Source: Mycolicibacterium sp. CH28 (GTDB lineage: Bacteria; Actinomycetota; Actinomycetes; Mycobacteriales; Mycobacteriaceae). Taken from it: a stretch of 64,000 nt of DNA. Location: NCBI RefSeq assembly GCF_004745805.1, contig NZ_SRLQ01000027.1, positions 19,656 through 83,655 on the forward strand, given 5' to 3'. Positions 23,374-32,163 of this stretch are shown in pieces. Each line of letters opens with the position of its first letter. Position 1 is the first letter of the stretch. The position numbers were made by a program, and so were the translations under genes. The notes below the pieces were generated by a model. It searched no databases and was not told the DNA's origin. It worked only from the letters and a program-made list of their open reading frames with translations.

Positions 23374-23511
23374 GGTGTCCTCTTCGTTCGGTGGTCGCCG
23401 GGTCGCCCGATTGTTCTCCCTGGTAATCGGGCGTGAACCGGTACCTGAGGTGGTCGACGGTCCAGTATGCCAGGTTGACCGTCACCTGCCCAAACGCCGC
23501 GATGACGTGGC

Positions 23512-25125
23512 CTATTCCGGTCGCACGACCTGATAGGCCATGCTCCGCGCCGGACGCGCCAACACGACGCCCTGTCCCGGGTTGGTGCCGCGGGCGATCA
23601 GCTCCCGCTTCACCACTTTGTTCGTCGCGGTGGCCGGCAACGCCTCAGCAATCCAGACATAGCGCGGCCAGGCCTTGGGTGACAGGTCGGGCTGGGCAGC
23701 GAGGAATTCACCGAACGCTGCTGGCGTGAAATCGGCGCCGTCGACGAGCACGATCGCCGCCATCACCTGGTCGCCCACGTGTTCGTCGGGTACCGGGTAC
23801 ACGGCAACCTGGCTGACCTGGGGCAGCCGCACGATGACCCGCTCGATGGGCGCCGCGGCCATGTTCTCACCGTCGACCCGCATCCAGTCCGCGGTCCGTC
23901 CGGCCAGGAAGATCCAGCCCTCGGCGTCGCGATAGCCGAGATCACCCGACCAGTACATGCCGTGCCGCAGACGCTCATCGGTGGCGTTCGGATCGTTGTA
24001 GTAACCGCCGAACAGCCCACCCCCGGTGGTGTTCACGATCTCCCCGATCGCCTCGTCCGGGTTGGCCAGTGCGCCGCTGTCGTCGAAGACGGCCGTCGCG
24101 CATTCGCGCAACGTCTCCGGGTCGTATATCGCGACGCCGGGAAAGCCGCGCCCCACCGATCCCGCCGGGCAGTCGTCCTCGCGGGTGATGATGACCGCCC
24201 CCTCGGTGGAGCCGAATCCGTCCCACACCGTGCAGCCGAAGCGGCGGCCGAACTCCGCGATGTCGCGGTCGGTGGCCTCATTCCCGAAGGCGACCCGCAG
24301 CGGGTTGGCCCCATCGTCGGCTCGTTCCGGGGTGGCCAGCACGTAGGCCAGCGGCTTTCCGACGTAGTTCATGTAGGTGACGCCGTAGCGGCGCAGATCC
24401 GCCAGCAGTCCGGAGGCCGAGAATGTTGCCGGCGCCATCGCCGCCCCGGAACTCAGCGCCACCGACCAGCCCGCCATCAGCGCGTTGGAGTGGAACAGCG
24501 GCATCGACAGGTAGCAGACATCGGCGGCCGTGATGCCGAACCGGTCGACCAGCGCCACCCCGGCAAACGGCACCATCATGTGCGCCACCTGGACCGCCTT
24601 GGGCTCGCCACTGGTTCCGGAGGTGAAGATCAGCATGAAGGTGTCGGTCGGCGCGGCCTCGCGGTGCGGCGTCAGCTGGCCCGCCTCGGCCAGCAGGTCC
24701 TGCCATTGGGCGGAGTCGACGTCAAGAAGCCGGACTCCCGGCAGCTCCAGACCGTCGAGCAGGCCGCGGTGCTCCGAATCGGTCAGCAGGATCTGACAGT
24801 CGGCCTTTCCGATGTCGCGGGCCAGAGCCTGGCCGCGGCGGGTGTTGTTGACCCCGCACAACACGTACCCACCGAGCCCCGCCGCCGCCATGGCGGTCAG
24901 CATCTCGGGGGTGTTGCCCAGCAGCGTTCCGACGTGCAACGGGCGATCCGGCTCGGCGATAGCGATCAGCACAGCCGCCTGGTGCGCGGCCTCGTCGAGA
25001 TGTTCACGCCAGGTCCACACCCGCTCGCCGAACTTGACCGCCGGGGTGGAGTCGTTGACACGCTCACGAAGCAGTTGCTGGACGGTCTCGGCCACGGATC
25101 TCCCGTCTTCGATCTTCCTCACCAT
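23512..25125 (-). CDS. Fatty-acid-CoA ligase (FadD-type acyl-CoA synthetase)
   Basis: A 537-aa ANL-family adenylate-forming enzyme. AMP-binding P-loop FTSGTSGEPKAVQVAH, DGFGSTEGAV (A5), YWSGDLGYRDAEGWIFLAGR (A7/A8) and the catalytic Lys near the C-terminus (TATNKVVKRELIA) are present. The VEN-like motif VDGENMAAAPIER is typical of FadD1/FadD17-type proteins. It would activate a fatty acid, or possibly a sterol side-chain acid, to its CoA ester; the substrate is not readable from sequence. I use the ATG at 25125 (MVRKIEDGRS); upstream in-frame codons lie in the putative operator. It is divergent from the TetR gene, which probably controls it. Confidence 0.88.
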   Translation of the reverse strand: MVRKIEDGRSVAETVQQLLRERVNDSTPAVKFGERVWTWREHLDEAAHQAAVLIAIAEPDRPLHVGTLLGNTPEMLTAMAAAGLGGYVLCGVNNTRRGQALARDIGKADCQILLTDSEHRGLLDGLELPGVRLLDVDSAQWQDLLAEAGQLTPHREAAPTDTFMLIFTSGTSGEPKAVQVAHMMVPFAGVALVDRFGITAADVCYLSMPLFHSNALMAGWSVALSSGAAMAPATFSASGLLADLRRYGVTYMNYVGKPLAYVLATPERADDGANPLRVAFGNEATDRDIAEFGRRFGCTVWDGFGSTEGAVIITREDDCPAGSVGRGFPGVAIYDPETLRECATAVFDDSGALANPDEAIGEIVNTTGGGLFGGYYNDPNATDERLRHGMYWSGDLGYRDAEGWIFLAGRTADWMRVDGENMAAAPIERVIVRLPQVSQVAVYPVPDEHVGDQVMAAIVLVDGADFTPAAFGEFLAAQPDLSPKAWPRYVWIAEALPATATNKVVKRELIARGTNPGQGVVLARPARSMAYQVVRPE

Positions 25126-25164
25126 CGAGGGTGGCTTCCGCCACAATAGAAGCGCAGTGTAAAC

Positions 25165-25188
25165 AGAATGACAAATCTGTCTATTCAT
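25165..25188. promoter_or_regulatory. Candidate TetR operator between fadD-like and tetR genes
   Basis: An imperfect inverted repeat AATGACAAATCTGTCTATT with core GACA-N4-TGTC (25170-25181) lies in the 144-bp divergent intergenic region. It is A/T-rich compared with its surroundings, and short palindromes of this sort are typical TetR-family sites. Confidence 0.45.
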
Positions 25189-25269
25189 GCAGCGCGCGAG
25201 GGATCCGCCGCGGTTTGAAAGGATGTCGGCATCGGAACGATTGGGGCGACGCGAGGAGGGGACGACGAG

Positions 25270-25896
25270 GTGACCGCCAGTGCCGACGCCGACAGCCCGA
25301 ATGGGACGAGGTCGGTTCGGGAACGGTTGATTGACGCCGCCGAAGCATGCCTGCGCGCCAAGGGCATCCGCGCGACCACGGTCTCGGAAATCGCCGAAGC
25401 CGCGGGCGTATCACGGGGCTGGCTCTACCGGCACTATCCCGACAAGGCGTCGCTGCTGGGCGCAGCCATCGTGCGACTCAACAACGCCTTCTGGACCGAG
25501 TCCAACCAGATCCTGTCCGGGTGCGACGGCTTCGAGGAACAACTGGCGGTCGGCGTGCGGCTGGGTCGCAGCGCTTACGACTCCCCCGGCGCACTGGTCA
25601 TGCAGTTGCGTCGCGACGAACCCGAAGAGTTCGCCGCGTGCGCCGGCGCCGGGGTGCAGGGCCTGGTGCCCGACCTCGGACTGTTCTGGCGGCCCTACCT
25701 CGAGGCCGCGCGCGACCGCGGCGAGATCCATGCCGACACCGAGCTCGACGAGGCTGCCGAGTGGGTGGCCCGGGTTGAGATCAGCCTCGGCACGGTGCCC
25801 GGCGAGACGCTCGACCCCGACGACCACGAAGCGGTGCTGCGCTTCATGCAGCGCTATGTACTTCCAGGATTGCGGGTGGCACCACCGCACCGGTGA
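25270..25896 (+). CDS. TetR-family transcriptional regulator
   Basis: A 208-aa protein. The N-terminal helix-turn-helix is clear: RERLIDAAEACLRAKGIRAT, TVSEIAEAAGVSRGWLYRHY, PDKASLLGAAI. The C-terminal ligand domain is not specific enough to name a ligand. GTG start with AGGAGGGG about 8 nt upstream. It is divergent from the fatty-acid-CoA ligase gene, which suggests it represses that gene and itself, with an acyl-CoA or fatty acid as plausible inducer. It converges on the DinB/MDMPI-type gene with only 3 bp between the stops. Confidence 0.92.
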   Translation: MTASADADSPNGTRSVRERLIDAAEACLRAKGIRATTVSEIAEAAGVSRGWLYRHYPDKASLLGAAIVRLNNAFWTESNQILSGCDGFEEQLAVGVRLGRSAYDSPGALVMQLRRDEPEEFAACAGAGVQGLVPDLGLFWRPYLEAARDRGEIHADTELDEAAEWVARVEISLGTVPGETLDPDDHEAVLRFMQRYVLPGLRVAPPHR

Positions 25897-25899
25897 CAA

Positions 25900-26508
25900 T
25901 CACCGGTCGCGGTGTGCGTCGACCTCACCGGAGACGCTGGTACGCCGGCCTGCCAGCACCAAGAGGATCTCGCGGATCGGCGCCCTCACCTCGTAACCCC
26001 GACCGACGGCAAACTCGACATCGGTGGCCACCAGCCGGACACCCCTGACCGAGGCTGCAGGATGCATGGGAAAACGCATGCGCCACAAGTGATTCGCTGA
26101 CGCGACGGCCGCAGCCACCGGCACCGGCCGCTCGATTCCCAACGGGACCGCGATGTCCTGGCCATGGACCAGCATGTCGGTCAGAGGGTCCAGAGCGCTG
26201 GTTCCCACAATGCGCCTGCGGGACCCGACCATACCGCGCATAGCCGCGACGATCTGCGACTGCGTCCGGGGGTCGTCGAGCGCGAGGCGATTGATCATCG
26301 AATCGAAACGGAAGCCGGACTTCACCGCCTCGACCATCACCCTGAGCGGGCCCATGTGGGAGTGCGTCAAGTGTGCGGCGACGTGGCGCACCTGCCAACC
26401 TTGACACAGGGACGGACTGGTCCACTGCCCAGGCGTGAGCGCCTCGAGCAGATTGGCCAGCCCGATACGCTGCTCGTCGATATTGCGCCAGATCTCGTCG
26501 GAGTGCAT
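25900..26508 (-). CDS. DinB-like / maleylpyruvate isomerase N-domain protein (MDMPI family)
   Basis: A 202-aa protein of the actinobacterial TIGR03083-type family: four-helix bundle with metal-ligand-like His residues in QVRHVAAHLTHSHMG and DMLVHGQDIAVPLG, plus LTPGQWTSPSLCQGWQVRH at the N-terminus. Members are often mycothiol-dependent transferases or isomerases; the substrate is unknown. An ATG at 26514 exists, but the ATG at 26508 has AAAGGG at correct spacing and is preferred. The gene is divergent from a MarR gene, and the 23-bp palindrome between them lies directly against its start, suggesting repression by MarR and release by an electrophile or aromatic compound. Confidence 0.8.
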   Translation of the reverse strand: MHSDEIWRNIDEQRIGLANLLEALTPGQWTSPSLCQGWQVRHVAAHLTHSHMGPLRVMVEAVKSGFRFDSMINRLALDDPRTQSQIVAAMRGMVGSRRRIVGTSALDPLTDMLVHGQDIAVPLGIERPVPVAAAVASANHLWRMRFPMHPAASVRGVRLVATDVEFAVGRGYEVRAPIREILLVLAGRRTSVSGEVDAHRDR

Positions 26509-26517
26509 CGCCATCCC

Positions 26518-26540
26518 TTTAGTCAGGTAACCTGACTAAA
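26518..26540. promoter_or_regulatory. 23-bp perfect palindrome, probable MarR operator
   Basis: TTTAGTCAGGT-A-ACCTGACTAAA is an exact inverted repeat (11+1+11) placed 30 bp upstream of the MarR start and 3-9 bp upstream of the divergent gene's start. Size, symmetry and location are classical for a MarR dimer site. Confidence 0.85.
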
Positions 26541-26570
26541 ATAGACAGTCTGCCGTACTAAAGTCAACAC

Positions 26571-27008
26571 ATGCCCGATGATGCGCCGAGCATGCCGACT
26601 CTGATGTTCATCGCCCACCGTGCCGCCGAGGCACAGGTGATGAGCGCAGTGACGGGCGGTGGCGCCGAGAACATCACCTTGGCCCAGGCGCGACTGCTAC
26701 AACGCATGGCACCCAACGGAATTCGCGTCACCGATCTCGCCGAACGAGCGGGCGTCACGAAGCAAACCGCGGGTGCGTTGATCGACCAGCTGGAGACGGC
26801 GGGATACGTCGTGCGAATGCCCGATCCGGTGGACGCGCGCGCCCGGTTGGTGGTCCTGAGCGACAAGGGCGCCAGCTTGTGCAACACCGCGGCGGCTGAG
26901 GCCGCAAGGGTCGAGCATCGCTGGCGAAAGCATTTGGGCGCCAAGCGTTATCAAGAGCTACGTGCGGCGCTGGTCACACTACGAGAAATCACCGATCCGT
27001 ATCGCTGA
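26571..27008 (+). CDS. MarR-family transcriptional regulator
   Basis: A 145-aa winged-helix protein. The recognition helix region IRVTDLAERAGVTKQTAGALIDQLETAGYV and wing RMPDPVDARARLVVLSDKG are textbook MarR (DxRxR motif). It is expected to bind the palindrome at 26518-26540, repressing itself and the divergent DinB/MDMPI gene. The inducing ligand is unknown. Confidence 0.93.
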   Translation: MPDDAPSMPTLMFIAHRAAEAQVMSAVTGGGAENITLAQARLLQRMAPNGIRVTDLAERAGVTKQTAGALIDQLETAGYVVRMPDPVDARARLVVLSDKGASLCNTAAAEAARVEHRWRKHLGAKRYQELRAALVTLREITDPYR

Positions 27009-27026
27009 CGGACCGGGCCTGACAGA

Positions 27027-27845
27027 ATGCCGCACATGGGCACACACAGCCGCCGGGGGGCGCTCCTCATCGCGACGTTGGCCGCGGGGCTTGCCGCCTG
27101 CGGCGGACCCACGAGCGGACCTCCGAGCAGCACGACCACGACGTCGCCGGTGAGTTCGATGACCACGTCGTCGGCCGCATCGCCCACGACCGCAGCACCG
27201 ACCAGCGGGATGTCCAACGGCGCGGCCTACACCGTCACCCGCTCGTCGGCCGGCGACGCGACTTCAGACGGGAAGGGTCGCTGGAACCTGGTCGTCGACA
27301 CCGTCACCGGCGGTGATCCGCGGGTCGCAGAGGCATTCAACAGCGCGGTCCATGCCTCGGCCGCCGGGCAGCTCGATCCAGTCAAACGCGATGCCGACCC
27401 AGACGGCACGTGGACGTTCGATACCGAGCCGCAGATCTTCTTCGGCGCAGCCTCGGTATCTGAACTGATCACCGGCCTGTACGTCCATGTCCCGTCGGCG
27501 CACCCGAGCAGCTATGTCAGCACGGTGGTCATCGACTCACGCTCGGCCAAACCCATCACACTCGGCGATCTGTTCACCGACAAGCAGGCCGGCCTGGAAC
27601 GACTATCACAGCAGACCAAGGACCTGTTGCCCGCGGTATCCGGCGTCGGGCCTACACCGATGCCCGATGAGCCGGGTAACGCCGCGGTCGAGGCGAACTT
27701 CGCCAACTGGATCCCCACACCGGCGGGCATGGAAATCCACTTCGCCGACTACCAGTTCTTCCACGGCACGCCGACGATCACCGTGCCGTGGTCGGCACTG
27801 GATGACCTGCTGGCTCCCGGTATGGCGGCACTGCGGGAGCCCTGA
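27027..27845 (+). CDS. Secreted lipoprotein with DUF3298/RsiV-like domain
   Basis: A 272-aa protein. The signal peptide RRGALLIATLAAGLAACGG ends in lipobox LAAC, so it is probably a diacylated lipoprotein. A Thr/Ser-rich linker (about residues 33-65) is followed by a globular domain with FNSAVHASAAGQL, ASVSELITGLYVHVPSAHPS, VVIDSRSAKPITLGDLFTD and a final YQFFHGTPTITVPWSALDDLL. This order matches DUF3298-containing mycobacterial secreted proteins, whose function is not established (RsiV relatives bind lysozyme). Two in-frame ATGs (27027, 27036) are possible starts. It converges on rho with 9 bp between stops. Confidence 0.82.
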   Translation: MPHMGTHSRRGALLIATLAAGLAACGGPTSGPPSSTTTTSPVSSMTTSSAASPTTAAPTSGMSNGAAYTVTRSSAGDATSDGKGRWNLVVDTVTGGDPRVAEAFNSAVHASAAGQLDPVKRDADPDGTWTFDTEPQIFFGAASVSELITGLYVHVPSAHPSSYVSTVVIDSRSAKPITLGDLFTDKQAGLERLSQQTKDLLPAVSGVGPTPMPDEPGNAAVEANFANWIPTPAGMEIHFADYQFFHGTPTITVPWSALDDLLAPGMAALREP

Positions 27846-27854
27846 CCGACCAGG

Positions 27855-29852
27855 TCAGTCGGCATCCATCCCGCCGCCGGGGGCGGTCTTGGACACCTGA
27901 ACCAGGAATTCGTAGTTGGTCTTGGTCTTGCGCAGCTGGCTCATCAACAGGTCGATAGCCTGGTGGGAATCCAGCCCGGACAGCACGCGGCGCAACTTGT
28001 GCACGACCGCGAATTCGTCGGTCGACAGCAGCAACTCGTCCTTGCGAGTACCGGACGGGTTGACATCGACCGCGGGGAACACCCGCCGCTCGGCGATCTT
28101 GCGGTCCAGCTTGAGCTCGGCGTTACCGGTGCCCTTGAACTCCTCGAAGATAACCGTGTCACCAGTCGAACCGGTCTCAACCATCGCCGTCGCGATGATG
28201 GTCAGCGAGCCGCCGAACTCGATGTTGCGCGCCGCGCCCAAGAACCGCTTCGGCGGATACAGCGCGGTGGAGTCCACACCACCGGACAGGATGCGACCCG
28301 ATGCCGGGGAGGCGTTGTTGTAGGCACGTCCGAGGCGGGTGATCGAATCCAGCAGCACCACCACGTCCTTGCCCTGCTCGACCAGGCGCTTGGCCCGCTC
28401 GATGGCCAACTCGGCGGCCTGAGTGTGATCTGACGGCGGACGGTCGAAGGTCGAGGCGATGACCTCACCCTTGACCGAGCGCTGCATATCGGTGACCTCT
28501 TCGGGCCGCTCGTCGACGAGCACGACCATCAGGTGGCACTCGGGGTTGTTCCGGGTGATCGCGTTCGCGATGTCCTGCATGATCGTGGTCTTACCCGCCT
28601 TGGGCGGGGAGACGATCAGCGCGCGCTGACCCTTACCGATCGGCATGATCAGGTCGATCACGCGGGTGGTCAGCTTGTCCGGAGTGGTCTCGAGGCGCAG
28701 TCGCTGGTTCGGGTAGAGCGGGGTCAGCTTGCCGAATTCGGGACGCTTCCGCGCATCCTCGACCGGGCCACCGTTGACGCTGTCCAGCCGAACCAGCGGG
28801 TTGAACTTCTGCCGCTGGTTGTTCTGCTCACCGTCCTTCGGCACGCGCACAGCACCGGTGACGGCATCGCCGCGGCGCAGCCCGTTCTTGCGGACCATAT
28901 TCATCGAGACGTACACGTCGTTCTGGCCGGCCAGGTAGCCGGAGGTCCGCACGAAGGCGTAGTTGTCGAGGACATCGAGGATGCCCGCAACCGGTTGGAC
29001 GACGTCGTCCTCACGAAGCTCGGACTCGCCACCGCCGCCTCCCCCGGTTTCGCCGGCGGGGCGGTCACCGCGACGCCTGCGATCCCGGAACCGGCGACCG
29101 CGGCGACCCTGACGGTCACCGTCGTCATCGCGGTTCTGGTCGTCGCGGTTCTGCTGACCGCTGGACTGCCCGTCGCCGCCTTGAGTCCGTCCACCTTGAT
29201 CAGCAGATTCGCGACCCTGATCGCCGGAGTCGCGCTTCTCCTGGCGGGGGGCGTCCCTGTTCTCGGACCTGTTCTCAGCCTTGTTCTCGGATCTGTTCTC
29301 AGCCTTGCTTTCGGACGACCTGTTCTCAGCCTTGCTTTCGGACGACCTGTTCTCAGCCTTACGCTCGGCCTGGCCAGACCGGCTATCCGACGTTTTCTGC
29401 TGCTCAGCGCCCTCGGCACTGGCGGCACCCGCGCCACGTGTTGCAGCCCTGCGCTCCCGGCGCCGCGGCTCAGTGCCGTTGGGCTGTGCGCTGTTGGGCT
29501 CAGCACCGTTGGGCTCAGCGCTGGCACGTGTCTCACTCGCTTGCTCGGCAGGTGCCGGAGCGCTGTCTCCAGCGCTGCTGGGGGCGGTACCGTTGCCGCC
29601 GTTCTGGCGTTCCTTGATCGCGGCGATCAGGTCGCCCTTCCGCATCCCGGAGGTTCCCTTGACACCAACGCGGCTGGCCAGGGCACGAAGCTCGGGCAGG
29701 ACCATCGTCGACAGAGACCCGGTCGCACCCGCACCCGCCTGCGGCTCAGAAGCCGGCCGGGAGTCGGAAACAGCGGGGCGATCTGCGGTCACGGCGGGCG
29801 CCTCCACCTGCGGGGCGCTATCTCCAGCCGTAAAGAGGTCCGTATCAGTCAC
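27855..29852 (-). CDS. rho: Transcription termination factor Rho with long disordered insert
   Basis: A 665-aa RNA-dependent ATPase/helicase. N-terminal LPELRALASRVGVKGTSGMRKGDLIAAI (Rho-N) is followed by about 220 residues of Glu/Arg/Asn/Ser-rich disordered sequence. Next come the RNA-binding domain (DVYVSMNMVRKNGLRRGD) and the motor domain with Walker A SPPKAGKTTIMQDIA, LVDERPEEVTDMQR, VVLLDSITRLGRAYN and the R-loop. The insert contains a 27-bp tandem repeat encoding SSESKAENR. M. tuberculosis Rho has a comparable insertion but is shorter (about 602 aa). GTG start. The 277 bp upstream (29853-30129) hold no convincing gene and probably form the rho leader. Confidence 0.97.
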   Translation of the reverse strand: MTDTDLFTAGDSAPQVEAPAVTADRPAVSDSRPASEPQAGAGATGSLSTMVLPELRALASRVGVKGTSGMRKGDLIAAIKERQNGGNGTAPSSAGDSAPAPAEQASETRASAEPNGAEPNSAQPNGTEPRRRERRAATRGAGAASAEGAEQQKTSDSRSGQAERKAENRSSESKAENRSSESKAENRSENKAENRSENRDAPRQEKRDSGDQGRESADQGGRTQGGDGQSSGQQNRDDQNRDDDGDRQGRRGRRFRDRRRRGDRPAGETGGGGGGESELREDDVVQPVAGILDVLDNYAFVRTSGYLAGQNDVYVSMNMVRKNGLRRGDAVTGAVRVPKDGEQNNQRQKFNPLVRLDSVNGGPVEDARKRPEFGKLTPLYPNQRLRLETTPDKLTTRVIDLIMPIGKGQRALIVSPPKAGKTTIMQDIANAITRNNPECHLMVVLVDERPEEVTDMQRSVKGEVIASTFDRPPSDHTQAAELAIERAKRLVEQGKDVVVLLDSITRLGRAYNNASPASGRILSGGVDSTALYPPKRFLGAARNIEFGGSLTIIATAMVETGSTGDTVIFEEFKGTGNAELKLDRKIAERRVFPAVDVNPSGTRKDELLLSTDEFAVVHKLRRVLSGLDSHQAIDLLMSQLRKTKTNYEFLVQVSKTAPGGGMDAD
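29293..29360. repeat. 27-bp tandem repeat inside rho
   Basis: The 27-bp unit occurs exactly at 29293-29319 and 29320-29346, with a 14-bp partial third copy to 29360 and diverged copies further left (to about 29262). It encodes the disordered SSESKAENR/SENKAENR repeats and is likely length-variable between strains. Confidence 0.85.
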
Positions 29853-30129
29853 GGATTTCCTTTCTTCCCTCGCCGTTTCATCGTGGCAAGGGGTTCTGGC
29901 ATTCAGACGATTCGCTGAATGCGAAGTCTCACCATCGTCTGTGCGTCAACGGTGCTCGCTGGGATTCGCGGCTACATGGCGAACCGTCAGTCCACGAGTT
30001 GAACACGAGAAGAATTGGTAGTCGTCCTAGTCTCGGCGCAGGTGAAGACGCTGCGATTGCCTGGACGGCACCGAGAATAGCCTGCTTGACGACCGGAAAG
30101 CAAGAAACCCCCACCGGCGTGTGCGCAAC

Positions 30130-31074
30130 TCAGCCGTGAACCGCCACACCCGAGCCCCAGCGAACTGCTTCGCCGATGCCCATTTCGTTGACCGTGAATC
30201 CCTTGGCGATGCCGAACTCCACAGCCTCGGCCGGGAGCTCCGGACTCGTGCTGAGCGCCAGAACGGCGGGACCAGCACCGGAAAGCACCGCTGGAACCCC
30301 ACAACGCCGCAGCATCTGCAGATATTCCGCCGAGGCCGGCATCGCGGGGGCACGTTGGGACTGATGCAGGACGTCCTCGGTCGCCGTCATCAGCAAGTCG
30401 GGGCGTTCCGTGAGGGCCACAACCAGCAACGCCGCGCGGCTGAGATTGAACCGGGCGGCCTCGTGGCTGACCTGCGTGGGCAACAGCACCCGAGTCTCCG
30501 CGGTCGAGGATCGAACCTGCGGGATTCCCGGGAAGACGTGGATGTCGGGGTGCAACCGCACTGGAGCGGCTGCATAGGTCGGCGGCGTGGTGCGGGAGTC
30601 AGTCCACGAAACCACCGCGCCACCGAGCACCGATGCCGACGCGTTGTCCGGATGACCCTCGAATTCCGCCGACAGCTGAATCAGCTGCGACTCGGTCAAC
30701 GGCTCTCGATCCGCTTGTGCCAGAAGGCCATTCGCCGCGGCCAGACCGCCGACCACCGCCGCCGCCGATGATCCCAGGCCCCGCGAATGAGGGATGGCGT
30801 TGCGGCAGCGCACGACCAGCCCGGCCACGTCGGTACCCGCCGCAAGCAGGCCGCGCTGCATGGCCCGAACCACCAGATGCTCCGGCCCCAGCGGCACCTG
30901 ACCGGCGCCCTCCCCCTCGACCTCGATGATCAGCCCGGCATCGGCGGTTTCCACGAAGATCTCGTCGTAGAGCGCGAGCGCCAGACCCAGACTGTCGAAT
31001 CCGGGGCCAAGGTTGGCGCTAGACGCTGCGACGGTTGCGCGTGCGGTCAGTCCGGCAGGCAGGGTCAGGGTCAT
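30130..31074 (-). CDS. thrB: Homoserine kinase
   Basis: A 314-aa GHMP kinase phosphorylating homoserine in threonine synthesis. Motif 1 ATVAASSANLGPGFDSLGLAL, motif 2 PHSRGLGSSAAAVVGGL (phosphate-binding loop) and motif 3 VPAVLSGAGPAVLAL are all present. It lies 12 bp downstream of thrC in the order thrA-thrC-thrB. Confidence 0.96.
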   Translation of the reverse strand: MTLTLPAGLTARATVAASSANLGPGFDSLGLALALYDEIFVETADAGLIIEVEGEGAGQVPLGPEHLVVRAMQRGLLAAGTDVAGLVVRCRNAIPHSRGLGSSAAAVVGGLAAANGLLAQADREPLTESQLIQLSAEFEGHPDNASASVLGGAVVSWTDSRTTPPTYAAAPVRLHPDIHVFPGIPQVRSSTAETRVLLPTQVSHEAARFNLSRAALLVVALTERPDLLMTATEDVLHQSQRAPAMPASAEYLQMLRRCGVPAVLSGAGPAVLALSTSPELPAEAVEFGIAKGFTVNEMGIGEAVRWGSGVAVHG

Positions 31075-31086
31075 CGGGGTCGTTCC

Positions 31087-32163
31087 TCAGGCCAGGCCCA
31101 GCTCGGCCACGACGGCACCTGCATCGACGGCAAGGGGCTTGACCGTCGGCATGCCACGCAGAGCGGTGTCGGGGTCTTTGAGGCCGTTTCCGGTGACCGT
31201 GCACACCACGGTCGATCCGGGCTTGACCCAACCGTCCTCCACCGATTTGAGCAGGCCGGCAATGCTGGCCGCCGACGCCGGTTCGACGAAGACGCCCTCC
31301 GACTCGGCGACCAGGTGGTAGGCGGCCAGGATCTCGTCGTCCGTCGCGGCCAGGAAGCGCCCGTCGGACTCCTGCTGCGCCGTCACCGCGCCCGCCCAGG
31401 ACGCTGGCGCGCCGATGCGGATGGCGGTGGCGATGGTTTCAGGGTGGCTGACCGGCTTGCCGGATACCAACGGTGCGGCGCCGGCAGCCTGCGTGCCCAG
31501 CATGCGGGGCAGCTTCTCGGTCAGCCCGTCGCGGTGGTACTCGGTGTAGCCCCTCCAATACGCGGTGATGTTGCCGGCATTGCCGACGGGCAACGCATGC
31601 ACATCCGGCGCGATCCCCAGGGCGTCCACGATCTCGAACGCCGCGGTCTTCTGGCCCTCGATGCGGACCGGGTTCACGCTGTTGACCAGCGCGATCGTCG
31701 GGTAATCGGCGGTGAGCTTGCGGGCCAGTTCAAGGCAGTCATCGAAGTTGCCGTCGATCTGAATGATCTTGGCGCCGTGCATGACCGCCTGGGCCAGCTT
31801 GCCCATGGCGATCTTGCCCTGCGGGATCAGCACCGCGCAGGTGATACCGGCACGCGCGGCGTACGCCGCCGCCGAAGCGGAGGTGTTTCCGGTGGAAGCA
31901 CACAGTACGGCCCGCTGGCCGCGTGCCACGGCGTCGGTAACGGCCATCGTCATACCGCGGTCCTTGAAGGAGCCGGTCGGGTTGAGGCCTTCGACCTTCA
32001 AATGCACTGTGCAGCCGGTCTTTTCAGATAGCCGCGGAGCACTGATCAGCGGGGTGCCGCCCTCGAGGAGGGTGACCGGAGTCCAGTCCGACGCCACCGG
32101 CAGGCGGTCGCGGTAGGCCTCGATCAAGCCCGGCCAGGGCCTGTGGACAGCTGTGGCGCTCAT
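31087..32163 (-). CDS. thrC: Threonine synthase
   Basis: A 358-aa PLP-dependent fold-type II enzyme converting O-phosphohomoserine to Thr. PLP Lys in GLNPTGSFKDRGMTMAV, STGNTSASAAAYAARAG, and the phosphate-binding loop LPVGNAGNITAYWRG are seen. The ATG start overlaps the thrA stop by 4 nt (ATGA), implying coupled translation. Confidence 0.97.
   Translation of the reverse strand: MSATAVHRPWPGLIEAYRDRLPVASDWTPVTLLEGGTPLISAPRLSEKTGCTVHLKVEGLNPTGSFKDRGMTMAVTDAVARGQRAVLCASTGNTSASAAAYAARAGITCAVLIPQGKIAMGKLAQAVMHGAKIIQIDGNFDDCLELARKLTADYPTIALVNSVNPVRIEGQKTAAFEIVDALGIAPDVHALPVGNAGNITAYWRGYTEYHRDGLTEKLPRMLGTQAAGAAPLVSGKPVSHPETIATAIRIGAPASWAGAVTAQQESDGRFLAATDDEILAAYHLVAESEGVFVEPASAASIAGLLKSVEDGWVKPGSTVVCTVTGNGLKDPDTALRGMPTVKPLAVDAGAVVAELGLA

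Noticed and set aside
29929..30114. 61-codon frame (GTG start) in the rho leader as a possible leader peptide
   Set aside because: No ribosome-binding site, no codon bias and no regulatory codon run; chance is more likely.
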